A stretch of 11,012 bases of DNA from positions 1 through 11,012 of the forward strand of contig JAKIUV010000089.1 of the NCBI GenBank assembly GCA_021647375.1, in the 5' to 3' direction. The stretch comes from Robiginitomaculum sp. (GTDB taxonomy: Bacteria > Pseudomonadota > Alphaproteobacteria > Caulobacterales > Maricaulaceae). Positions 1 through 7,108 of this stretch are shown in pieces. Position numbers and translations under genes: made by a program. Position 1 is the first letter of the stretch. Every line of letters starts with the position of its first letter. The notes beneath the pieces were generated by a model. That model had not been told where the DNA came from. It saw only the letters and a program-made list of their open reading frames with translations, and did no database searches.

Positions 1-411
1 AATGAAATACCACATGTGCTGGTCAAGCCTAGTCTCGCCTGAACCCAGTGGAACACCGAATAAAGGGAACAATACCAGTATTACCACGCCGGCAAATACG
101 GCCAAAGCCGGGAGATTACGCACCATGCGTGACAACAATAATTTACCAGCCGACCCGTGCCGTTGCAAACTGCGCAGGGCTAAAAATCCACTGATCATAA
201 AGATCATTTGAATGCCGTACCAACTGGGATCATAGCCAAACATATTAAAATACTCTGCATTGCCTGGCCCGCGCGGCATGGTCGAGGCATAGCCAAATGC
301 AATAATGGCAATCACCAACATGCGCACAGGGCCAAGCCAAGCCAAACGCCCCCGGGGCGGCGGTGTGTCATCTTGCAATTTATCCCGCATGTCTGCGATT
401 ATGTCCGTCAT
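1..411 (-). CDS. Acyltransferase-3-like integral membrane protein, N-terminal 137 residues
   Basis: The frame stays open from an ATG at 409-411 to the left edge, so only the N-terminal 137 residues are present. After a charged, proline-rich cytoplasmic start (about residues 1-28) there is a hydrophobic segment (about 30-43), then a loop rich in Gly/Pro/Tyr, a second hydrophobic stretch containing QMIFMISGFLALRSL (about 76-90), a basic loop, and a third segment (about 108-125). The SGFLALRSL stretch followed by a basic loop resembles the 'FFVLSGFLI' region of acyltransferase family 3 (OatA/NodX type), which O-acylates surface sugars or lipids at the inner membrane. The first membrane segment lacks the His that is usually seen there in that family. 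The ribosome binding site is weak. Family membership is inferred from one motif and the topology; another polytopic membrane family is possible. It is divergent from sspB. Confidence 0.55.
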   Translation of the reverse strand, partial: MTDIIADMRDKLQDDTPPPRGRLAWLGPVRMLVIAIIAFGYASTMPRGPGNAEYFNMFGYDPSWYGIQMIFMISGFLALRSLQRHGSAGKLLLSRMVRNLPALAVFAGVVILVLFPLFGVPLGSGETRLDQHMWYFI

Positions 412-604
412 AGCTTTCTGATCCACATAATATCTTTATACGGGCATTCTTTATGCCAAAACGCTTAATATTCGCCTGCTCTTTATGCTTAATTAGTCGT
501 TACACCCCTTTATAGGCGCGCGATTTTGGGCATTCTCTCCCGAAATCACGGTTGCATATTCACTTGGAAAGCGTAAGTTAGCGCTAATACTAAGGAGGAT
601 GACC
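412..604. other. Divergent intergenic region between the acyltransferase-like gene and sspB
   Basis: About 190 bases without a supported gene, which should hold promoters for both divergent genes. A short inverted repeat, GGCAT (443-447) and ATGCC (453-457) around a 5-base loop, lies just upstream of the leftward gene. I could not find a convincing -35/-10 pair on either strand. A strong AGGAGG ribosome binding site for sspB lies at 593-598. Confidence 0.4.
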
Positions 605-1210
605 TTGTCACAAGATTTGATGAATTATGACCGCATGACGCAATTGGCTCTTAGGGGCGTTGTGCGTGATGCCATTCGCCGTGTAATCCGCGAGGACGGC
701 TTGCCCGGCGCCCATCATTTTTACATTACGTTTTTAACCCGCTATCCAGGGGTGGACATCGACGAAAGTCTGGCGAAAAAATATACCGAAGAAGTTACCA
801 TAGTGCTTGAGCATCAGTACTGGGATCTAAAGGCTCATGACGATAGTTTTGAGGTCACTTTGAAATTTGGCGGTGTGCCAAAATATTTGTCTGTCCCCTA
901 CACAGCAATCACGCGATTTCATGATCCGAGCGTCGGTTTCGCGATGCAGTTCGACCCGCCCGAAGAAATGAGCGACGCGGTCGAGGCCAAACCAAAAACA
1001 CCCCTGACCTTGGCCAAGCTAAATCCAGAACCCGCAGCAAAACCCACTTCAGGCCCTAAGGCGGTTAAGCCTACGCCAAAGCCAAAAAAGAACCCGGAAA
1101 AGCCAAAGGCCGAAAAATCAAAGGGCGCGGCTAAAAAGGGTGCCAAAAAAGACGAAAAGCAAGATGATGCAAACAAAGTCGTCAGCCTTGATGCCTTTCG
1201 TAAAAAATAG
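605..1210 (+). CDS. sspB: ClpXP adaptor SspB, alphaproteobacterial type
   Basis: SspB binds the ssrA tag on stalled-translation products and some specific substrates and delivers them to the ClpXP protease. The conserved fold covers about residues 7-118: an N-terminal helix (YDRMTQLALRGVVRDAIRR) followed by HHFYITFLT, VTIVLEHQYWDL and VPYTAITRFHDPSVGF, all typical of the alpha-type SspB. A flexible Lys/Pro/Ala-rich linker (about 125-188) follows, ending in VVSLDAFRKK, the C-terminal tail expected to dock on the ClpX N-domain. I chose the TTG at 605 because the AGGAGG at 593-598 is 6 bases upstream of it; the same motif directly abuts the in-frame ATG at 599, too close for initiation. An ATG at 620 is a less likely alternative. 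Length is 201 residues with the TTG start. It lies 50 bases upstream of fumC and may be co-transcribed. Confidence 0.93.
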   Translation: MSQDLMNYDRMTQLALRGVVRDAIRRVIREDGLPGAHHFYITFLTRYPGVDIDESLAKKYTEEVTIVLEHQYWDLKAHDDSFEVTLKFGGVPKYLSVPYTAITRFHDPSVGFAMQFDPPEEMSDAVEAKPKTPLTLAKLNPEPAAKPTSGPKAVKPTPKPKKNPEKPKAEKSKGAAKKGAKKDEKQDDANKVVSLDAFRKK

Positions 1211-1260
1211 CAAAGTTTACAGGGCAATTACATTTACAGAGCCAATTACAGAGAATATTC

Positions 1261-2670
1261 ATGACAAAGACACGCTCAAATGCGACCAGAACCGAATCCG
1301 ATAGTTTTGGCAAGCTGAAGGTTCCGGCAGATAAATATTATGGGGCGCAAACGGCGCGCTCCTTAATCAATTTTCCCATTGGTATCGAGATTATGCCAAA
1401 AGCGGTTGTCCGTGCGCTGGGCATTGTCAAACGCTCTGCCGCCCTGACCAACCGCGCCCTCAAAGATCTGGACGCCAAACGCGCCAAAGCCATTGCCCGC
1501 GCCGCATCTGATGTGGCAGAAGGCAAATTGGATGATAATTTCCCGCTTTCCGTGTGGCAAACGGGTTCAGGCACCCAAAGCAATATGAACGCCAATGAGG
1601 TCATTGCAAACCGCGCCATTGAAATTCTGGGCGGCGTTATCGGCTCCAAAGACCCGGTACACCCCAATGACCATGTCAATATGGGGCAAAGCTCCAACGA
1701 CACCTTCCCGACCGCTATGCATATCGCAGCCGCCGAAGAAATCCATCACCGCCTTCTGCCCGCTATGGCGGTTTTGCGTAATGCGCTGAACGATAAATCC
1801 CAAGAATTTAAGAAGATTATCAAAATTGGGCGTACCCACACCCAAGATGCGACACCCGTCACATTAGGCCAGGAATTTTCCGGTTATGTGGCGCAAATGG
1901 ACTACGGCATTAAGCGGGTCAAAGCGGGACTAAAAGAATTAATGCCCCTTGCCCAAGGCGGCACGGCGGTTGGCACTGGCCTCAACACCAAGCCAGCTTT
2001 CGCCAAAATGTTCGCCGCCGAAGTGGCGAGTTATACCAAATTACCGTTTAAAACCGCACCCAATAAGTTTGAAGCTCTCGCCGCCCATGATGCATTCGTG
2101 TCGTGCCACGGTGCGCTCAACACTGTAGCGGCCAGCTTATATAAAATTTCCAACGACATCCGCTTTCTCGCCTCCGGGCCGCGCTCAGGTCTCGGCGAAA
2201 TATCCCTGCCCGCCAATGAACCCGGCTCGTCCATTATGCCGGGCAAGGTCAACCCGACCCAGGTGGAAGCCATGACCATGGTCTGCACCCAAGTCATGGG
2301 CAATAACACCACTATGACCGTGGCAGGTTCCCAAGGCCATTTCGAGCTTAACGTCTACAAGCCGGTTATGATTTATAATATGGACCAGAGCATTCGTCTT
2401 TTGTCGGATGTTTGCGTCAGTTTTGCAGAGCGCTGTGTGGTTGGTATTACGGCCAATGAAGACCAGATTAAAACTTTGCTCGATAGATCATTGATGCTGG
2501 TCACCGCCCTCGCGCCAACAATCGGCTATGACAATGCGACAAAAGTCGCAAAAACTGCTCACAAAAACGGCACTACATTACGCGAAGAAGCGGTGAAGCT
2601 CGGTTTTGTTACCCAAGCAGAGTTCGACAAAGTAGTGAAACCCAAACTAATGATTGGCCCTAAAAAATGA
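1261..2670 (+). CDS. fumC: Class II fumarate hydratase (fumarase C)
   Basis: Catalyses the reversible hydration of fumarate to L-malate in the TCA cycle, in the cytoplasm, as an iron-independent homotetramer. At 469 residues it has the usual family length. The N-terminal VPADKYYGAQTARS region, the substrate-binding SGTQSNMNANEV (103-114), GQSSNDTFPTAMH (142-154), GRTHTQDATP (190-199, with H193 as the expected catalytic base partner) and the superfamily signature GSSIMPGKVNPTQ (322-334, with the catalytic Ser in the mobile loop at 323/324) are all present, so the enzyme appears intact. These motifs separate it from aspartase and argininosuccinate lyase relatives; aspartase is the nearest alternative but the N-terminal sequence fits FumC better. 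No strong ribosome binding site precedes the ATG. Its stop overlaps the next gene (ATGA), suggesting coupled translation. Confidence 0.96.
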   Translation: MTKTRSNATRTESDSFGKLKVPADKYYGAQTARSLINFPIGIEIMPKAVVRALGIVKRSAALTNRALKDLDAKRAKAIARAASDVAEGKLDDNFPLSVWQTGSGTQSNMNANEVIANRAIEILGGVIGSKDPVHPNDHVNMGQSSNDTFPTAMHIAAAEEIHHRLLPAMAVLRNALNDKSQEFKKIIKIGRTHTQDATPVTLGQEFSGYVAQMDYGIKRVKAGLKELMPLAQGGTAVGTGLNTKPAFAKMFAAEVASYTKLPFKTAPNKFEALAAHDAFVSCHGALNTVAASLYKISNDIRFLASGPRSGLGEISLPANEPGSSIMPGKVNPTQVEAMTMVCTQVMGNNTTMTVAGSQGHFELNVYKPVMIYNMDQSIRLLSDVCVSFAERCVVGITANEDQIKTLLDRSLMLVTALAPTIGYDNATKVAKTAHKNGTTLREEAVKLGFVTQAEFDKVVKPKLMIGPKK

Positions 2671-2852
2671 CAGACAATGTCATAAATTTCAAAGCAGCCA
2701 AGAAACGTGCTGGCTATGCCAAGAAAGAAATCAAGGCCGCAGAAAACCGCAAGAAATTTGGACGCAGAAAGTCAGATAAACGATTAGACGACTTTGAAAA
2801 AACGCAACAATCCGAACACATAGACGCGCACAAGCTAGATGACAAAACCTAA
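2667..2852 (+). CDS. DUF4169 family small basic protein
   Basis: A 61-residue, highly charged protein beginning MTDNVINFKAAKKRAGYAKK, followed by AENRKKFGRRKSDKRLDD and ending in HKLDDKT. The INFKAAKKR start, the 'AENRxKFGRxKxxK' core and the HxLD end match my recollection of DUF4169, a small alphaproteobacterial family of unknown function usually placed beside fumC and an RHH gene. It has no membrane segment or signal peptide and is predicted to be mainly helical. Its ATG overlaps the fumC stop by 4 bases, and its end overlaps the next gene by 14 bases, so the three are probably made from one transcript. The function is not known. Confidence 0.85.
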   Translation: MTDNVINFKAAKKRAGYAKKEIKAAENRKKFGRRKSDKRLDDFEKTQQSEHIDAHKLDDKT

Positions 2853-3072
2853 GCAAAAACGCTCAATATCTATCCATGCTCACCGCACGTCGATTGCGCT
2901 GGAAGTTGAATTTTGGGACGTTATAGATGAGGCGGTGGAAAAAGACGGGCGCGCTTTGGCAGCGTTTATTGCGGCGCTTGATGATGAGCGCACCCAATCG
3001 GACAGCCCCCACGGCTTGGCGGCTTATCTGCGTTTATATGCACTAGAGTTTGTGCAAATACGCCATCGTTAG
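2839..3072 (+). CDS. Ribbon-helix-helix domain protein (RHH_4 type)
   Basis: A 77-residue protein with a short basic strand (KRSISIHAHRTSIALE, about residues 7-22) followed by FWDVIDEAVEKDGRALAAFIAALDDE and a C-terminal GLAAYLRLYALEFVQ helix. This is the pattern of the compact RHH_4 family, in which 'RSV.I.GHRTSV.LE..FW' forms the DNA-contacting ribbon and first helix. Members are often mis-named aryl-sulfate sulfotransferase in databases. It may bind DNA as a dimer, but no target is known; an autoregulatory role on the fumC cluster is only a guess. It starts inside the DUF4169 gene (14-base overlap), and its 3' end overlaps convergent prmA by 30 bases, leaving no room for a conventional terminator between them. 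Confidence 0.85.
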   Translation: MTKPKQKRSISIHAHRTSIALEVEFWDVIDEAVEKDGRALAAFIAALDDERTQSDSPHGLAAYLRLYALEFVQIRHR

Positions 3073-3933
3073 AATAGTCCAACCGTCAAGGCTAGCGCGC
3101 CGCACGAGGTGTAAACCACAGGCCATATAACACGCGATAACTTTATCGGCTTGCGCATCAAGCAGTCCAGCAAGAATTACGTGGCCGCCCCCTGCCAATG
3201 CCTCAGTTATATCCGGCGCCAATACCATCAACGGCCCGGCCAAGATGTTTGCAAAGATCAGATCGAATTTATCTGTCCCGGCAATACCGTCTGCTTGCAC
3301 GGCGGTAACGCGGCCACCCACATCATTGATGCGGGCGTTCTCGGCGGTTACTTCCACCGCGTCCATGTCAACATCAGTCGCCAACACGGCACGGTTCAAA
3401 GATTTTGCCGCAGCAATGGCGAGTACGCCCGACCCACAACCAAGGTCGAGAATAGTCTCTGGCCAATGGGCGATTTTCTTAACCTTAGAGCGCGGCGCAC
3501 ATAAATCTTCGAACGCCAGCAAACAGCCCTTGGTCGTGCCGTGATGCCCTGTCCCAAAGGCCAGTCCCGCATCTATGCGTATGGGGTAAGGCGTATGCAT
3601 AGGGATATTATCCCCATCATGGGCACCATAAATAAAGAACCGCCCCGCCTCTACGGGCGGCAATCCGGCTTGAGATTTCGATGTCCAATCCTCGTCCGGC
3701 AATTGGGAAATAGAATGTTCAAGCCCGGCCAAATCTAATGCATCCGCACAAGCCCGTGCCTCAGCTTCGGTTTCAAATAATGCTTGCACAAACATCATAT
3801 CAGCCCCGTCTTCAAACACAGATACAGCCAATGCCTGCATCGGCATCTCGAAGCCGAGCTGATCAGATAAATCGAAAATAACGGCATTAGGGCCGCGAAC
3901 GAATAAGGCGAATGGTGGGGCAGAGTTGCTCAT
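3043..3933 (-). CDS. prmA: Ribosomal protein L11 methyltransferase
   Basis: PrmA uses S-adenosylmethionine to methylate amino groups of ribosomal protein L11. At 296 residues it has the normal length. The N-terminal third is the alpha/beta L11-recognition domain. The catalytic Rossmann domain begins near residue 119 with the family-specific AFGTGHHGTT (125-134), then SAM motif I ILDLGCGSGVLAIAAAK (161-177), the acidic ATDVDMDAV (185-193), and the catalytic-loop FANILAGPL (227-235). All are intact. The ATG is only a base or two after a G-rich AGGGGGG; there is no nearby alternative start. It lies 13 bases downstream of the TPR/TonB gene and is probably co-transcribed with it. Its stop codon lies inside the end of the convergent RHH gene. 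Confidence 0.95.
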   Translation of the reverse strand: MSNSAPPFALFVRGPNAVIFDLSDQLGFEMPMQALAVSVFEDGADMMFVQALFETEAEARACADALDLAGLEHSISQLPDEDWTSKSQAGLPPVEAGRFFIYGAHDGDNIPMHTPYPIRIDAGLAFGTGHHGTTKGCLLAFEDLCAPRSKVKKIAHWPETILDLGCGSGVLAIAAAKSLNRAVLATDVDMDAVEVTAENARINDVGGRVTAVQADGIAGTDKFDLIFANILAGPLMVLAPDITEALAGGGHVILAGLLDAQADKVIACYMACGLHLVRRASLDGWTILTMAYLHKL

Positions 3934-3946
3934 GCCCCCCTATACA

Positions 3947-5140
3947 CTATTTTTCAATTTCGCGTCCATAAAAATCAAGCAACTGCCCCCGACGACCCGT
4001 TAACATAAATGTCATTTGTGTAACAAGGTCTTTCATATTGGTCACCGTTTTGCCTGTATCAGATTGCGTGATTTTCCATTGCTGTAATGCGTACACGCTG
4101 GCTTTATCAAACATTTTTCTGTGTGAGGCCTGGACGATACGGACGTTTTCCGGCGTGCCTTTTTCGTCCACATCATACATCAGTACCACAAAGCCTGAAG
4201 CCAGCGCCCCCGGCGGCATTTGGGGTGCAACTCTTTTATAGCGAAATCCATGCCCCTTTTTGAGATTTGGCCGATGCTTTATATCAAAGTTGGGCCAACA
4301 TCCGAAACAACTTAACACATCTGCTAAGTCTGTATAATCAGTGTCGTTTTCTTTAACATATTCACGCTTGGGTGTAGAACTTTGCAAAAATGCTTTTCCC
4401 ACAAGAGCGTTTGTTGGCTTTAAAACGCCGTCCATATTGGTGTATATTGTCTCAAACCCGAGCATTGCCGGGCGCCATTTCTTTAATTTCACTTGTGCCA
4501 AGGCTCGTTTGTAAATTGCTTCATAAGCACCTTTCGTATTTGACAGGTTCAGGGTTTCATAAATATCAAGGGCGGTTTGGGCATATGTTTCTGCATTTTG
4601 GTGTTTTTTCTTTTTATAGACCATGCCTGATTTCTCTGACATTAAAAGTGCATAAGGTTTTGAGTGGGTTAAACCTGCAGACTGCGCAAGTTTTTCTGCA
4701 CTTGCCAGCAATGCCTCTGCTTTTTTCCGTTTGTTTATCTGCGTCCAGTATAAAGCAAAATCGACTTGTCTTTGTAAGCTAATCTCATTGGCTTTCGTGC
4801 CGTGTAAATTAACAAGCTCCAAGCTTCGCTCAAAAGCTTTTTCAACAGTTTTATGGCGCGAAACCCCTGTGAATGCTTTGCCAAGTACGGCATAATTATA
4901 GGCAAAATCTCCGGTTTGTTTAGAGGCGCCCAAACTGGTTTCCGAGGCCTCCCAAACGTCCTGGGCAATGACATAAGCTTGCTTGTAATCGCCGCTGTCA
5001 ATTGCCGTTTTATAACTTGCGTAAATTGTCTTAAGCTCTTGTGTGCTGACCGCAGCCTGCGCGACATGGGTTCCCTGCACGGCAAACATCAATATTAAAA
5101 TACTCTTGATTAAAATGCTTTTGGCAAACCAGTTTTGCAT
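3947..5140 (-). CDS. Exported TPR-repeat protein with TonB C-terminal-like domain
   Basis: A 397-residue protein of unassigned function. A signal peptide covers residues 1-29 (basic start, hydrophobic core SILILMFAVQG, AQA before Ala30). Residues about 35-235 are alpha-helical with tetratricopeptide-like helices (for example YKQAYVIAQDVWEA, AETYAQTALDIYETL). Residues about 303-382 resemble the TonB C-terminal domain: APQMPPGALASGFVVLMYDV, then GTPENVRIVQASHRKMFD and ASVYALQQWKI. True TonB would have an N-terminal membrane anchor and a Pro-rich linker, which are absent, so energy transduction is unlikely; a periplasmic scaffold or substrate-binding role is possible. CFGC (278-281) joins the two halves. 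I chose the ATG at 5140 because GGGAGA lies 4-5 bases upstream and it gives a clean signal peptide; an in-frame ATG at 5161 would add 7 residues. Downstream prmA is 13 bases away. Confidence 0.8.
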   Translation of the reverse strand: MQNWFAKSILIKSILILMFAVQGTHVAQAAVSTQELKTIYASYKTAIDSGDYKQAYVIAQDVWEASETSLGASKQTGDFAYNYAVLGKAFTGVSRHKTVEKAFERSLELVNLHGTKANEISLQRQVDFALYWTQINKRKKAEALLASAEKLAQSAGLTHSKPYALLMSEKSGMVYKKKKHQNAETYAQTALDIYETLNLSNTKGAYEAIYKRALAQVKLKKWRPAMLGFETIYTNMDGVLKPTNALVGKAFLQSSTPKREYVKENDTDYTDLADVLSCFGCWPNFDIKHRPNLKKGHGFRYKRVAPQMPPGALASGFVVLMYDVDEKGTPENVRIVQASHRKMFDKASVYALQQWKITQSDTGKTVTNMKDLVTQMTFMLTGRRGQLLDFYGREIEK

Positions 5141-5177
5141 ATTATCTCCCAATACTGTCATTCATCCTTGAACTTTA

Positions 5178-5214
5178 GTTTAACCTGTAATTGCAAGCCT
5201 GTCACAGGCTAAAC
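5178..5214. repeat. Overlapping short inverted repeats between rsmE and the TPR/TonB gene
   Basis: AGCCTG (5196-5201) pairs with CAGGCT (5205-5210) around a 3-base loop. The right arm can pair instead, within a longer CAGGCTAAAC (5205-5214), with GTTTAACCTG (5178-5187), 9 of 10 positions matching. The two stems exclude each other. No T-run follows on the minus strand, so it is not a standard intrinsic terminator; it may attenuate between rsmE and the next gene, or be chance. Confidence 0.35.
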
Positions 5215-5217
5215 ACA

Positions 5218-5958
5218 TTACCAATCCCCGCTCACCGCCTGCCACAGCGCCAAGGTAGCGGCGGCGGCGGTGTCGGCGCGCAGGATTCTGGGGCCTAGGC
5301 TTATGGGAGTGCAATAGGATTTGGCGTGTAAGGCCTCGCGTTCGGCGTCCGTGAAGCCGCCCTCGGGGCCGATGAGGATTGCGGCGGGGGCTTTGATTTT
5401 GGCGAGAATTGTTACGGCGGGTTCGCCGCTGTTTTCACCGGCCCCCGCTTCGTCTGCGAAAATCAGAGTGCGGGTTTCGTCCCAGTCATTAAGGAGCATA
5501 TCCAGTTTTATAGCTTCACCTATTTGAGGTAAATCAAGCCGTTCTGTTTGCTCTGCGGCCTCGATGATGTGCGCATCAATTTTCTCAACTTTGATTCTCG
5601 ATGTTGTTCGGGCGGTGATGATGGGTCTGATGAAACTTGCGCCGAGTTCGGTGGCTTTTTCAACAATGAACGTGTTGCGGTGCTTTTTAATGGGCGCGAA
5701 CAACAACCAAATGTCCGGCGCGGTGGTTTGGGTGCGGATATTTTCTATGATGCTTAAGCCCACACTGCGTTTGTTGATAGCCGCGAGCTGTGCCAGGTAC
5801 TCGCCGTCCCGACCATTAAACAGGCGTAATTTGTCCCCGACGCGGCGGCGCATGACCCGGGCCAGATAATGGCTCTGTTGTCCCGCAAGTTCTATATCCG
5901 TGCCCGCCGCCAAATCGTCCGGTATATACAGGCGCGGCAGTTTGTAAAAATCTCTCAT
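5218..5958 (-). CDS. rsmE: 16S rRNA (uracil-1498-N3)-methyltransferase
   Basis: RsmE methylates N3 of U1498 in 16S rRNA near the decoding centre, using S-adenosylmethionine. It is a SPOUT (trefoil-knot) enzyme acting as a dimer. The 246-residue length is normal. An N-terminal PUA-like domain (LPRLYIPDD start, HYLARVMRRRVGDKLRLFNG at 30-49) is followed by the knot domain with KATELGASFIRPI (101-113), EAAEQTERLDLP (133-144), IGPEGGFTDAE (196-206) and LGPRILRADTAAAA (221-234), the SAM-binding knot signatures. I chose the ATG at 5958, which has AAGAAG about 5 bases upstream; an in-frame GTG at 5964 is the alternative. The gene is divergent from ubiA and heads the minus-strand block rsmE, TPR/TonB, prmA. 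Confidence 0.95.
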   Translation of the reverse strand: MRDFYKLPRLYIPDDLAAGTDIELAGQQSHYLARVMRRRVGDKLRLFNGRDGEYLAQLAAINKRSVGLSIIENIRTQTTAPDIWLLFAPIKKHRNTFIVEKATELGASFIRPIITARTTSRIKVEKIDAHIIEAAEQTERLDLPQIGEAIKLDMLLNDWDETRTLIFADEAGAGENSGEPAVTILAKIKAPAAILIGPEGGFTDAEREALHAKSYCTPISLGPRILRADTAAAATLALWQAVSGDW

Positions 5959-6011
5959 AAACACTTCTTAGTCATAATTTTTGTGCTAATCACCCCCTAA
6001 TTAGTCAAGAA

Positions 6012-6099
6012 TGTAGGGTGGATTAGGCTCTCCGCCGTAATCCACCTTTGGCACCCACCGCGCGGTGGATTACGCGCAAGAGCGCTAATCTACCCTACA
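6012..6099. repeat. Compound inverted repeat (REP/MITE-like) before ubiA
   Basis: The outer arms begin TGTAGGGTGGATTA (6012-6025) and end TAATCTACCCTACA (6086-6099), pairing with one mismatch. Each half is also its own hairpin: GGTGGATTA (6017-6025) with TAATCCACC (6038-6046), and GGTGGATTA (6064-6072) with TAATCTACC (6086-6094). The whole can therefore fold as one long stem or as two hairpins. The sequence is of the 'GTAGGGTGG...CCACCCTAC' type that I recall as dispersed intergenic repeats in many proteobacteria and cyanobacteria, often linked to REP-associated transposases. It ends 7 bases before the ubiA ATG, so it may lie in the ubiA leader if transcription starts upstream. Confidence 0.8.
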
Positions 6100-6106
6100 G
6101 GCGAAA

Positions 6107-7051
6107 ATGAAAGATAATTGCGTGACACAAGACCAAACCATAAAAGACAGCGTACAAGGTGGTTGGGTTGAGCATATGCCAGCGCCTATGCGCCCCTATC
6201 TGCGCTTGTCGCGCTATGACCGGCCTATCGGGTTTTGGCTGCTGGCTTTGCCGGGCTGGATTGGGATTTGCTTTGCAGCTTTGAGCGTCGGGTTTTCCTC
6301 GGCGGATGTGAAATGGGCTGTGCTGATAGGGATTGGTGCCGTGGCTATGCGCGGGGCGGGGTGTACCTATAATGATATTGTTGACCGGGATTTGGATAAA
6401 CAGGTCGAACGGACGGCCTTGCGACCATTACCCGCCGGGAGCGTAACCGTTAAGCAAGCTTGGCTTTGGTTGGTGATGCAATGCTTGGTCGGACTAGCCG
6501 TTCTGGCATTTTTCCCACGACTTGCGCAGATTATTGCGTTGTCGTCTGTGGTTTTGGTCACCGCATACCCGTTCATGAAGCGCATCACCTATTGGCCACA
6601 AGCCTGGCTCGGCCTGACATTTAATTGGGCGGTATTGGTGGCTTATACGGCCAAGACGGGTGCGGTGAGTTTACCGTTGTTTTTGCTCTATGTTGGTCTG
6701 GTGTTTTGGACGATTGGCTATGACACGATTTATGCCTGCCAAGATGTAGAGGATGATGCTCTGATAGGCGTAAAATCAACCGCCCGGCTTTTTGGCAAAC
6801 GCACAAAATTGGGTGTGGGGCTTTGCTATATAGCGTCGCTCGTGCTTATCGGATATGCACTATTTGTCATGTCGCATAATGTATATAGTCTTTTATACGC
6901 CGTCCCTTTTGCCTTGCATCTATTCTGGCAAGTCTGGAAATTTGAGCCAAATAATGCAAAGCTTTGCCTGTCCCTGTTCAAATCAAACCGGACTGCCGGA
7001 TTGCTGCTTGTTTTTGGCCTTGCTCTACCAAGCCTCGCGAATTTGTTATGA
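6107..7051 (+). CDS. ubiA: 4-hydroxybenzoate polyprenyltransferase
   Basis: UbiA attaches the polyprenyl chain to C3 of 4-hydroxybenzoate, the first membrane step of ubiquinone synthesis, using Mg2+ and polyprenyl diphosphate. The two Asp-rich motifs that bind the metal-diphosphate are intact: NDIVDRDLD (89-97) followed by ERTALRPLPAG, and YDTIYACQDVEDD (205-217) followed by GVKSTARLFG. The protein (314 residues) shows about eight or nine hydrophobic segments, as expected, including WLLALPGWIGICFAAL (44-59) and LLLVFGLALPSLANLL at the end. An upstream SRYDRPIGFWLL (35-46) is typical of the bacterial enzyme. The first ~25 residues are soluble; a GTG at 6122 and an ATG at 6176 are possible later starts, because no strong ribosome binding site precedes 6107. 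Protohaem IX farnesyltransferase is the main alternative, but the motifs favour UbiA. Confidence 0.94.
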   Translation: MKDNCVTQDQTIKDSVQGGWVEHMPAPMRPYLRLSRYDRPIGFWLLALPGWIGICFAALSVGFSSADVKWAVLIGIGAVAMRGAGCTYNDIVDRDLDKQVERTALRPLPAGSVTVKQAWLWLVMQCLVGLAVLAFFPRLAQIIALSSVVLVTAYPFMKRITYWPQAWLGLTFNWAVLVAYTAKTGAVSLPLFLLYVGLVFWTIGYDTIYACQDVEDDALIGVKSTARLFGKRTKLGVGLCYIASLVLIGYALFVMSHNVYSLLYAVPFALHLFWQVWKFEPNNAKLCLSLFKSNRTAGLLLVFGLALPSLANLL

Positions 7052-7108
7052 GCCGTGTAGTGCGGTTAATCGTAAATGTCGGTATATAGTCCCAAAATGG
7101 AGACAAAT

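Noticed and set aside
2..468. Two plus-strand open frames at the left edge
   Set aside because: Their products are Asn/Pro/His-rich without recognisable features and they are antisense to a membrane protein frame with clear hydrophobic segments.
919..1227. 102-codon open frame on the minus strand inside sspB
   Set aside because: It is the shadow of the Lys/Pro/Ala-rich sspB linker, low in complexity, with no ribosome binding site; sspB matches a known family.
4390..4782. 130-codon plus-strand open frame inside the TPR/TonB gene
   Set aside because: Antisense to the frame that has a signal peptide, ribosome binding site and TonB-like domain; no independent support.
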